Origin: Muscardinus avellanarius
Taxonomy: Eukaryota > Chordata > Mammalia > Rodentia > Gliridae
Direction: 5' to 3'
DNA length: 64,000 bases
NCBI GenBank assembly: GCA_963383645.1
Contig: OY726561.1
Span: 23,454,795-23,518,794, forward strand
Below the pieces are notes generated by a model that saw nothing but the letters and a program-made list of their open reading frames with translations, ran no database searches and had not been told where the DNA came from. Made by a program: the position numbers and the translations under genes. Position 1 is the first letter of the stretch; every line of letters starts with the position of its first letter. Of the stretch, positions 11,786 to 21,921 are shown piece after piece.

Positions 11786-12240
11786 GATCATGTGATGGTG
11801 AGCCTGCCGGAGCCAGCCGGCAAGAGTACAGGTTCTGAAGTGAGGCATGAGGATGAAGAGTTTTTAACCCTAACGTGGGGAAGCCGCCAGCCTACTATCT
11901 CTCCTGGTCGACACCTGTTCGTGGGTCAATATTTCCTACGGGTCGATGACTATGCTTGGGTCAGTATTCTCTATCGCGCGGACACTCCTGGCCAACACAG
12001 CTTCTGGGTCAATCTCGTCTCTATTGTGCCGACCTCAGGTTTGTTTTTCCAGAGGTATTTACACACAGCTACAGGTCAATCAACATTCTCGTGCTACCAC
12101 CACCAGAATACAATAAAGACCAATACAAAACACATATTACATATAGGTCAATCAGTACCCTAGTGTCATCACCACCTGATCTTCTCTCAGACCTCTTTGA
12201 ACTTTCTATACCCCCAAACCTTGTTGACTCTGAGTGAAGG
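11786..12240. other. GC/CpG-richer segment with repeated GGTCAAT motif; possible LTR
   Basis: This stands out from its AT-rich surroundings by GC content and CpG count (for example TCGCGCGGAC near 11974). GGTCRRT-type motifs occur at 11906, 11924, 11941 and 11959 (spacing 17-18) and again at 12007, 12074 and 12146. An AATAAA lies near 12110. A 123-codon open frame (11792-12163) and an overlapping 93-codon one exist but match nothing I know; chance opening in GC-richer DNA is the simpler reading. Its place directly after an ERV pol remnant, plus the poly(A) signal, suggests LTR-derived DNA. Old host promoter DNA is an alternative. Confidence 0.35.
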
Positions 12241-12351
12241 ACAGTCAGCTGAGTCAGAGATACCAATCTAGGAAAAAGCCTTAATGGCTCCCAACATGAG
12301 CCCAAGTCCATAGTTTCTGAAAGAAGGCCAATGACTTAAGAACAAACTATT

Positions 12352-12560
12352 AAGCCTGGCTTGGTGGCAAATACATGTAATAATAGCATTTGGGAGGCTG
12401 AGACAGGAAGATAGCAGTTCGAGGACAGCCTTAACTACTTAGTGAGGCCCTCTGCAACTCAGTGAGATCTTGTTTTAAAATAAAGAATAAGAAATAGGGT
12501 TGCAAGTGTATCTTGAAGTTCGAATGTCCCTGATTTCTGTCCTCAGTACTCCCCCAAGAA
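12352..12560 (+). repeat. B1-dID SINE (old copy)
   Basis: Plus strand, diverged: GCCTGGCTTGGTGGC start, CAGTTCGAGGACAGCC and a dID half ending near TCAGTACTCCCCC. Confidence 0.85.
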
Positions 12561-14215
12561 AAGAGGAACAAGCTTGGTGGAAGGGGAAATTTTTTTTTTT
12601 TGAAAACTAGAAAACCAGAGACTGAAGCTAATGATAACAAAGTTCATCTTGCTTAGGGGTGGTAGTCTCAGGGCTTAAATAGGGAGACATGGAAAACTTA
12701 TCTGGTATTTACAAGGCACCATGGTAGTAGAATTTGGCCATCTACTTTTCTGACATATAAGCTGCTATTTTCTGTAGGTCACTGGATGGTCTGATGTCCT
12801 TAAAGAAAATTTACTGACTAGAAAGTCCTATGGCTAATGTCTTCTTAGTTTCTTTTTTTAAAAAAAAATAATCCTGCAGTTAATTATTTAAATATCAAAG
12901 ACATATTTTCTTCACAGGACTGGAGAAGATTGAGAAAAGAATATTTCCCCCAGAGAATGTGGGAGAAAGCATTTGCTTGGAGAACAGTTCTTATCTCATT
13001 AGGTAGCTTTAGTCAGGGCTTTCATCTACACAAAAGCCACTGGGAGATTAATCATGTATTCCCCAGCTGTTTGTGTGGCATTCAAAATTAGTGATTTTTT
13101 AAGTCAACTAAAAGCAAGTGAATCTAGAGGGGTTATTTAGGTTTATCTTCAGTAACAGTAAAGTGTTGAAAGAGAAAGATATGCTAAAGAGCTAAATAGT
13201 CAATTTCCAAGCAGAATTCAAGGTGACTGTATTTTACCTAAAACTTGTTTTTTCATTCTAAACTTTCCACAAGTCAAAGTTTACTTAAAAAAAAATAAAA
13301 GGAGCACAGATCAAAGTTCAAGTATTGCCAAAGAAACTACATTCAAAAAGTCAAATCATAAGTGTTCTTTTTTTAGATCAGGTAAAAATGTAATAAAATC
13401 TCTTTTAGATTTTTTTGGACAAATAGTTTATGAAATAATTTTCAGGTAATTATTTAATAGCATATCATTTACAACATAGCATCAAGAAGGTATAATCTGG
13501 AAGAGCCTTGGGAGTGACTTTTTCAATATAGTAATTCATAATTTGATAAATAAAAGATTTCAGGCTGCTTCTAAAGGAAGCAATTGCTTGAACTTAGTGG
13601 GACTAAGTTGAAAAAATCTTGGGGCACTAAATTTATCTGGCCAAGAAAGAAGCCAAGACATTTACTCAACTACAATTTTACCCGTTACCTTCAGACAAGT
13701 AAGACTATCTCAAAGAGTCATAGTCAGAACCACTGAGAACACTAGATTTAGTATCCTACTTCAGGAAATAAATCAAGACCCTAACAAAGGGAAATTTCTT
13801 ATGCTGGAGGCAGGGGTTGCTAGTAATTATTCCTGGCCAGATCTCAAAAATTGCATAAACAAGTAAATTTTAACACCCCCCCCCTGCCATTTTCTTCCTT
13901 TTTATATTTTAATGGCAATGTTCATTGTTAATATTTTTATTTTGTCCTCAAATGCTTGCAGAATATTCTGGAGGTAGTTAAATTTTCTTTCTAATGAAAG
14001 AAATTTGCAGAGAGAAATTTCACCCAAGGTGAAATTTTTGCAAGCCTTATCAGCACCTGAAATAAATTTAGTTGAATAAATTCTGAAATTCACAGTTGGT
14101 TTTGATGATATAATGAGATTACACTTTGTTTTCTTCCTCTGAAGCCAATGCCTTAACTGCAAATGAAATGAAAATTTATTTTTAAACCCTCTGTTTAGCA
14201 TCTGAAAATGTATAT
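12561..14215. other. Unique AT-rich DNA, nothing recognised
   Basis: No coding signal and no repeat that I can name. There is a short poly-C run near 13876. It could contain further degraded ERV internal sequence, which I cannot demonstrate. Confidence 0.5.
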
Positions 14216-14219
14216 TTAG

Positions 14220-15205
14220 GTGTTATTGGATGAAATATTTTGTAAAAATCTATTAGATCCATTTAATTTATAGTGTCTTTTATATCTAAAGAGTCTGTAT
14301 TCATCTTTTGTCTGAAAGATTAGTCTAGTAGTGAGTGATGTGTTGAAGTCTGCCAGTATTAATGTATTGGGATCTATCTGAGACCTAATATTGTAAAGAG
14401 TTTATTTTATAAAAGTGGGTAAACCCACATTGGGGCATAAATGTTTACTATCATTGTATTTTCTGGTTGTTTTGTTTCTTTGATAGTAAGAAATGACCTG
14501 CTTTGTCTCTTCTGATAAGTGTTGGCTTAAAGTCTGCTTTGTTGAATATTAGAGTCACTCCTCCTGCTTATTTTCAGTTTCCATTTGAATGGAATATATT
14601 TTTCCATTCTTTTACCCTGAGCCTATGGATGTCTTTGGCTGTAAGGTGAGTTTCTTGTGAGCACCACATAGTTGGGTTATATTCTTTCATCAACATTACC
14701 AGTTTATGCCTCTTAATTGGCAAGTTTAGTCCTTTAACATTCAATTGAGAGATATTTGTTTCACATAATTTTTGATTATATTTTTATTTGATACTGTTTT
14801 ATTTCTCCTTCACTGAGTTGCCTATCCAAAAGAATAAACTCTTTTTCTGGTTCTCATTTCTTTTCTTTCTTTTTATTTGTTTTTTATCCCTTTAAGTATT
14901 TTTTTCTGGCTTAGGCTAGGTAGTCATAAATTCTTGTACTTTGTAAGTATTTAGGGAGGCTTTTATTTCTCCATCAATTTCAAAAGATACATTTGCTGGA
15001 TATAGTAGTCTTGGTTGAAATTTGTTTTCTTTCAATATCTGTAGTACATCATCCCATCGTATATTGGCTTTTATGATATGGGTTGAGAAGTCCAGAGTAA
15101 TTCTTATTTTTTCCAGAGTAATTCTTATTGTTTTGCTCCTGAATGTCATCTTTCCTTTTGCTCTTGATGCATTTAAGATTCTTTGACCTTGCATATCCAT
15201 GTTTA
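14220..15205 (-). mobile_element. L1 ORF2 5' region, inverted part of a twin-primed L1
   Basis: Minus-strand L1 ORF2 (endonuclease side), recognisable by the antisense tracts TTGGCTTAAAGTCTGCTTTG (14522-14541) and GTGAGTTTCTTGTGAGCACC (14646-14665). A 21-bp tandem slip around TCCAGAGTAATTCTTATT occurs at 15091-15130. It joins a plus-strand L1 3' end at about 15205. Confidence 0.75.
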
Positions 15206-15722
15206 TAGAAGCAGAATTCCCAATAGCCAAATCATAGAACCAAACCAGGTGTCAATCACCAGATGAACAGATTACAAAATTATAAAATATACACACAATG
15301 GGATTCTACTCAACAATAAAGAAGAATAAAATTGTGTCATTTGCAGGAAAATAGAGGGCATTGTGTTAGGTGAGACTAGCCAGTCACAAAAGGTAAAGGA
15401 TCTTTTTTTTTTTCATTTGTGGTAACAGAAAATAATTGGGATATAATAGGGACTTTAGATAATGGAGAAAAAAATTCCAGTGCATCAACGAAGGTAATTT
15501 TGGAGAAAGGGGAGAAAAAATTAATAAAAGAACCACTTCTACTGACATTATGTACACATGTTAAATAACAATACTAATCTTAATATCTTGTATGGGGAAG
15601 CAAGGAGTAGGGAGGAAGCAGGTGGAAAATTCACTGAGTGCTGTGTGGATATATGTCACTATCACTTTGAACTAAATTACCAAGTGAGACTATAAGGTAC
15701 CAATAAATGTTAAAAATAAATA
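15206..15722 (+). mobile_element. L1 3' end, sense part of the same L1
   Basis: Plus-strand ORF2 C-terminus and 3' UTR (GAAGCAGAATTCCCAATAGCC at about 15209, CACACAATGGGATTCTACTC at 15291) ending in AATAAATGTTAAAAATAAATAAA at the A tail. The order inverted-5'-part, then sense-3'-part, then A tail is that of twin priming, with the middle of ORF2 lost. Confidence 0.75.
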
Positions 15723-15858
15723 AAGCCCTCCACTTACAAATGACTCCACCAAGATAATTAAAAATTGACTAATCTCTTGACATGATACTATACACATTTT
15801 GGGCTTCCATTTAAAATGATCTTTTCTTCTATATATAAATTTTCTGTTACTTTCAAAT

Positions 15859-16069
15859 ATTTTTTTTTTTGCAGGTCTGGGGATGGAACCCAGGGGCATT
15901 TGACCTCCAAGCTCCATCCCCTGCCTATTTTTTATTCTTTATGTTGAAACAGGGTCTCACTAAGTTGCTGAGGTCCTCACTAAGTAGCTGAGGCTGTCCG
16001 CGAACCGTGACCCTCTGGTCTCAGCCTCCCAAATGCTGGGATTACAAGCATGCGCCACCACGCCTGGCT
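15859..16069 (-). repeat. B1-dID SINE
   Basis: Minus strand with a T-run at 15859-15870 and a GTCTGGGGATGGAACCCAG dID end; antisense B1 start at 16063-16069. Similar octamers (TTTCAAAT/TCTCAAAT) on either side are a probable target duplication. Confidence 0.9.
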
Positions 16070-16229
16070 CTCAAATCTTAATCATAACCAGTAGATGAAA
16101 GAAATATAAAAATAGTAGGGGATACAAAAATTAGAGGAGAAAGAGAAGATATCAAAATGAACAAATTCATCAAGTTAATTTTTTCAAATACTAAGAAAGA
16201 CATCGAAACAGAATGTCACCCATTTTTGG

Positions 16230-16505
16230 TTTTTTATTTTTGCTTTTTAATTATTTATTGGTTCATTATAGTCTTACATCTTAATGAAATACAATAGTAG
16301 AGGAATATATGCACACATCACCCAATTTAGCCCTTACCCAATTCTTTCCCCATTTCCTCTCTCTCCCTCCTTCTCATGATTGGCTTAGTGAATGAATGTG
16401 ATGTTTGTTAAAGCACATCATGTGCATTAGAAAATTTTCCTTTTCCCCCCTCCCATCCCCTTTATAACCTGCTCTATCCAATAAGAGAGTATATTTGATT
16501 TCAAT
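16230..16505 (-). mobile_element. L1 3' UTR end
   Basis: Antisense L1 3' terminus TTATTGGTTCATTATAGTC (16255), the CACACATCACCC tract and the C-rich 3' UTR. A plus-strand L1 5' UTR/ORF1 segment follows immediately, so it may be the sense part of another 5'-inverted L1 that lost all of ORF2. Confidence 0.7.
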
Positions 16506-16549
16506 GAACTTGTTAGTATTCTAGTATAGTTCTAAAATATAAATAAAAA

Positions 16550-17925
16550 ACTGTATTAGAAAATGATTTAGAGATGACTGCCAGGAAGATGATGACTGAG
16601 AGAAACAGCACACACCAGTCCTGCTGACACCTGACCTCCACTGCCTTAAAAACAGCATTCTAAAATGCCAGAAAATACTATTAGAGGATTAAAACTATAG
16701 GTTACAGGCTGCAGGGGAAAAAAAAAAGGTTACAAGACCAATCAGAAGAAACCTGCCCACCTTGCAGTCGTGGGTGCCACAGGGGCATCATCTTACCTCA
16801 CTGCACCTGACTCCAGAGACAAACATGAAAACAACCAAGGACTTAAAGTAGCTGCAGATCATCGGAATTGTAAGCCATCAGTTCCACCTGCCCAAACTCC
16901 TGCTACAACTTGCAACAGCAAAGGCTGAGCTCACCATGCCCTCCAGAGTTCCAGACCAGCACTCAACTAGATTGTTAAGTGTAGCCTCAGCCCTTGCAGG
17001 AGAACACCTAGCACAGCACCTCCAGAGAATCACTAAGCCACAATAAAATACCTGGGTCTGAGCCTTTGCAGTTCAACTCAATTAGTGTGGGAATTGAGTC
17101 TACAATTTGCAGCAGTGGTGGCCAAGCTTACCACACCCTCCAGAGATTCAGAGTGGCACTCAACAATACTTTAAGTGAAGCCATGCCCTGTGTGGTGCCC
17201 TCAAGAATTCATATAGGTGCAATAAATTTTCTGGGTCTGAGACTTTCCAGTTCAACCTGGAGAAGGTAGGGATAAGTCTGCTGTTGGACATAGCAGAGTC
17301 TCAGACAGACTCAAGTTCTGCATCAGTGGAAAGTGTGGGGGGAAACTGTTACTGCTTAACACTAGACCCTACTAGTAGGATCTCCAGAATTACCACAGAC
17401 CCCCAAATCATGGTGAATGGAGAGAAGTTAGGCCAACCCAGCTCTAGCTGTGGAGAATATTCTTTCAATGAATTTGGTCTTAGAGGCATCCCCTACCTAT
17501 GGAGGCAGGGAGAGACTGAGACTCCACATCTGTGGAAAGTGTGGAGGGTGACCTGTGTTTAACACTAGATCCAACCCCATTAATACTGGCCATCTAAATA
17601 GACTGAGGGAAACTGCAGAGGCCCAGTCTGCTGAGTCTGCAGTTTCTCTCTGTGACACAGAGATATATCAGCAGCACAGAGTTCCACTGGTGCTGTTCCT
17701 GCTTAAGCCTAGTTCTCTGAGTCTTTCTCAGTCTATTTAATTTTATTTTATACTACCTTACCAAACTCATACTCTCATTCTATCTCATCTTATTTTTGGC
17801 TTTACATTATTCTTGCATTTACAACTTTCCATTTTCCTACTCACTCAACCTTCACTATTAAGTACAACAACACTTGCTCTTGGCTATACTAAAATCAAAC
17901 GCAACAGATACAAACTTCTGAAATC
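16550..17925 (+). mobile_element. L1 5' UTR with about 200-bp repeated modules
   Basis: GC-richer plus-strand sequence just upstream of an L1 ORF1 start. One module occurs twice (from about 16930 and 17127; shared landmarks CCCTCCAGAG, CACTCAAC, TGGGTCTGAG and CAGTTCAAC) and another twice (17320 and 17527; shared GTGGAAAGTGTGG and TTTAACACTAGA). The spacing is about 200 bp, like the tandem promoter monomers of some rodent L1 families. Open frames at 17066-17740 are by-products of the composition. Confidence 0.65.
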
Positions 17926-18250
17926 ATGAAAAGAAGAAATAACAAGGAAGCAAATGAGTTCCCATAACACCACAATAACAGAACCTGACAACACAGAATT
18001 AAAGGAATCTCCAGAAAGTCACATCAGAAATGTAAGAGATAATACAAGACTTCCAAAAAGGATTTAGAGAGAGTCTAAAAGAAATAAAGGATGCAATCAT
18101 TGAAGTAAAGGCATCAATTCAAACTATAAAAAATCAATTAGACCACATGGAAAATAGAATATTGCTCCTAGAAAATGATCACTCCAAAAATGATCACTCC
18201 AAAAATGAACGCATAGTATATAACTTAGAAAAAACAATTTGATAGCGTGA
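17926..18250 (+). pseudogene. L1 ORF1 5' end, broken
   Basis: ATG at 17926 starts MKRRNNKEANEFP and then hits a stop. The following A-rich sequence (to about 18240) is the L1 ORF1 coiled-coil-coding region. A 16-bp slip around TGATCACTCC (18175-18205) also shifts the frame. Similarity to the ORF1-type sequence at 7216-7260 confirms the identity. Confidence 0.7.
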
Positions 18251-18251
18251 G

Positions 18252-18850
18252 AAAAGTAGGTGATTAAAATCTCTCCCATTCTCTAGGCTTTCTGTTGAGT
18301 TTGATAGTTTCCCTTGCTGTACACTGTACAGAAACTGTTAGGTTTAATGCAATATCCCATGTTGATCTACTTTTTAATTTCTTATGCCTTTGGTGTCTCC
18401 TTGAGAGAGTTGGTTTTTTTTGTTTTATTTGTTTGGTTGTTTGTTTTTACCTATGTCTATGTGTTGCAGTGTTGAACCTATGCCCTCTTCAAGTAGCTTC
18501 AAAGTCTTTAGTCTAATTTCTAAATATTTGATCCATCTTAAATTGACTCTTGTGCAGGGTGAGAAAGTAGGGTTTATTTTCATTTTTTGCCATAAACTAA
18601 CTAGTTTAACCAACACAATTTTTTGAAGAAACTATGTTTTTGGTTCCTTTGTTAAAAATTAATTGCCTCTACGTGTATGGATTTGTTTCTGAATCTTCCA
18701 TTCTGCTCCACTGGTTTATGTATCTGATTTGTGCCAGTACCATGCTTATTTAATTACTATGGCTTTGTGATATAGTTTAAAGGCAGGCATTATGATTTCG
18801 CCCTGAATGGTTTTTGTTGCTGAAAAGTAATTTGGCTATTCTGTGGGTTT
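18252..18850 (-). mobile_element. L1 ORF2 fragment
   Basis: Antisense L1 ORF2 (TCTCTAGGCTTTCTGTTGAG at about 18280, TATGTGTTGCAGTGTTGAACC at 18457). It matches the same ORF2 region as 4540-5300 in the large L1. No 3' end is attached. Confidence 0.75.
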
Positions 18851-19242
18851 TTTTTTTTTGTACCAAATCAATTTAAAGGCTGAACTTTCTCTTTTCCTTG
18901 AAATCCTCTATTTTTCCCAAATCCTGTTTTGTAGATATATAATTTTGTAGAACATGGAGCTTGGGGGAAACATTTATTTGTTAAAGTATAATCTTCAATA
19001 TTTATCAGGTTGCTTTGCATTTTATAAATTGGCAAAATATGCACTAATAAAATTTAGTATGCATTAGAATAACATAAAAAAATTATATAGCACAGATTGT
19101 AGGATATTCTCTCAGAGTCTTCTTTCTTATTCATCAGCTCTTTGTTGAAGTCTGGAAATTTACATTTCTTACAATTTCCTAAGTGATGTTAATGTTCTTG
19201 GTCTTAGTGAAGCAAAAATGCCACTACTGCTCTTAAACCAAC
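18851..19242. other. AT-rich intergenic DNA, nothing recognised
   Basis: No coding signal. It lies between an L1 fragment and the SINE fragment beyond the NCAM2 3' end. Confidence 0.5.
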
Positions 19243-19365
19243 TTTTTTTTTTTTTTTTGGTTTGTTTGTTTATGAAACTGGGGATTTAACCCAAGGTCAG
19301 CTACACATCCAATCCTTTTTCATTTTTTATTTTAAAACAAGGTCTCACTATTTTGCCACACAATG
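19243..19365 (-). repeat. dID/B1 SINE fragment
   Basis: Minus strand: a T-run, then a degraded dID end (GAAACTGGGGATTTAACCC) and the ACAAGGTCTCACT tract; the B1 half is missing. It lies just past the proposed NCAM2 cleavage site. Confidence 0.7.
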
Positions 19366-19557
19366 TTTTTTCATTAATCTTTCTCAGCTGGGCACATTGA
19401 AGAAGCAAAATATTGTGATTTAAGATTACAAAAAAATATGTTTATAGTTTTGATTATATAGAAATGTGTTCAGATTTTTTTAAACTTAAAGCATTTGTAA
19501 AGTCATAAGCTTACTCACTCAAATATTGTTATTTGAAATAAACAGAAAATTCAACAC

Positions 19558-19563
19558 TTTATT
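19558..19563 (-). terminator. NCAM2: Candidate distal poly(A) signal of NCAM2
   Basis: AATAAA on the minus strand, followed by a GT/T-rich stretch (GTGTTGAATTTTCTG) of the kind that binds cleavage-stimulation factor. Cleavage would fall about 15-25 bases further, near 19535-19545. Repeat-dense intergenic sequence starts just beyond it. The hexamer is common in AT-rich DNA, so the call rests mainly on position. Confidence 0.45.
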
Positions 19564-21736
19564 AAAGTAAAAGTATCTTTACTATTAATATACAAATGGT
19601 GAAGAGTGACAATTTTGATATACCATAAGCCATACTTTCAATGTCTCTCATAAATACAAAACTTCAACATTTGCAGTATAATTTTTACAGTTTAGACATA
19701 TATATACAGCATTTCATTGGGACGTACCATATTGAAACCATAAAAAAACTTCCTGGTAGCTAACTTAGGAATATGGAATTTAAATGGAATATATAATTTA
19801 ACAAAAATAAAAGAGAAAATGTTTTAATGGATACTAAACACAGCATAAAATTCACATACCAAAGAGGGTTCAGGGCTTGATCTTTATTTCTAAGAAGTTT
19901 ACCTATTTCTAGTGGGGGTTAGTGACAAATGCTAAACCATGAACATTTCTTGAAAAGTTGAAACAACTATGTTTGCTCTTCACAGTAGCATTAAATTATA
20001 GTACACATATTGTTTTCTAAAATAATTGTAAATTAAACCATAGGTTCTGTTAACGCTCCCCTCCATATTTCAGTAACTTTCCTTTTTTGGCCCTAAGTTT
20101 TATCTAAGCGATGTGTTCTGATTATCTAGTTTAGCACTTATCAAAATCTGGTCCTTCTTACTGTTCCAAATGTAGAAGTCCAGTTTGCCTTGGTTGTTCC
20201 TCTAATCTCCTGTCTGGCTATGATTGAAAATGCTCTACCAGTCATTGTTTGGCTTATCATTACTATAGAAAGCCATATCTAAAGGCCAAACGTAAGTGAT
20301 TTCAATTAAAAAAATTAAGTTTCAATATTTAAATTTATGACATATTTATAATGAAATTATGTTGTGTATTCAGAAATTTGAAATAGTTAAAATTTAAATA
20401 TGTAAAATGAACTAATATTTTTTCTTTTTAGGTGAAAGAATAATGAAGAATGGTTGGCTTTTCTAAGAATACTAAGTGTGTTATCAAATAAATATTTACC
20501 ATTTTATATACTATAAAAGTCTGTGAATTTTATATGAAGGGGAATAATTGTTGACATTCTTGTATAATATTTTTAAATAACTGCATCTACATCTGTAAGT
20601 GCATTTAAAAAAGAGAATGGAACTAGGGAGAAAATATCAATTTGACAACTACTGTGTCTGTGCATCTTTATAACTTTATTTGCACATATTATTGCCTCAT
20701 TTCATAATATTAAGTCCATATGTAGACTATTTTCTTCAAAGATTTCCATTAGAGGGTTTCATATTTCAATCTTCCACAATTAAATGTTAGTATATATAGG
20801 TATGTCCATATGCACTTTCAATATGAGAGACTATGTAAGAATGCTCTAAAGGGTAAATAAGAAGATGCATATATTTTCTCAATAGAGATAAATAATGCTA
20901 ACAGTCTTGTTTTAAAAATATTTTACCTACTAACAAAGTTTGTTAAATAAGTACTGAGTATAATTATTAAAAAAGAATTCCAAGGGGAATTCAAATTCAA
21001 TGTTTACATTATTTTCCATGAAAAAGCATTGCTAGTTTCACAAGTAATTGTAATATGTTATGGCAATATTTCTTAAATTAACAAGTGAGGAAGATTCTTC
21101 CATTTCAGTTTTAAGTATTTTTCTCAGTGATTATCTTATCACAAGGCTGATTTACAATTCCAAATCTAATCTATATCAACAGGAAGAGTGAAGACCCAAG
21201 TGACAACATCATTTGCTCTATATGTAAAAGTTATTTGCTGTCTTTTTTACAACTCTCTAACAACTCAGTTCCAACAATATTTAGAATGTATTTACTGTCT
21301 AACAAACCAATAGAGAAAAAATTATATATTTTGTGTGTATAAAAGAAGTATCTTGTAATAAGTGAAAATAAATTAAAACGGTATAATTTGTTACATTTGG
21401 ATTTTATATTCAAAGTAAAGTCAATTGAAATGGGCTCATTCCTTGAATGTAAATAGGACAGTATAATTTTTGTGTCTCAGATATGAGCAAAAGTAATGAT
21501 ATTGAATATAATATTTTTATTTTGATAAAGCAGAGTGTCATTCTAATTCAAAGGCACAAATACATTGTAATTATTTAAAATAAGCATAAATTTATGATTA
21601 TAAAGTTATAATTTTTGCACTAAAATAAATTATTTGATTAATAGTTTTTTCTACTTATATAAATGTTTAATTCAAAGTTGAACATTCATATGAGTTTTGC
21701 TGATTTAAATAGCCTTTGAAAAATTGCTTGTGTAAT

Positions 21737-21921
21737 GCTGGGCACGGTGGCACACGCTTGTACTCCCCGTGATTGGAAGGAGGAGACAGGAGGATCGCAC
21801 AGGTTCAAAGCCAGCCTCACTGGCTTAAGAGACCCTGTTTTCAAATAAAATATAAAATAGGTTTGGGAGTGTAGCCCGGAGGTAGAAGGGTTCCATCCCC
21901 AGTACCACCAAGAAAGAAAAA
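21737..21921 (+). repeat. B1-dID SINE in the NCAM2 3' UTR
   Basis: Plus strand, therefore antisense to NCAM2. GCTGGGCACGGTGGCAC start, GGTTCAAAGCC, dID half ending CCCAGTACCACC. Imperfect duplication GCTTGTGTA/GCTTTTGTA on the two sides. It is the only clear interspersed repeat in the 5.4-kb UTR. Confidence 0.9.

Noticed and set aside
11792..12237. Two overlapping open frames (123 and 93 codons)
   Set aside because: Kept only as part of the odd segment; the higher GC content explains the lack of stops, and no domain or homologue is recognised.
17066..17740. Three neighbouring open frames in GC-richer sequence
   Set aside because: They coincide with the L1 5' UTR modules, and the frames do not agree between repeated modules.
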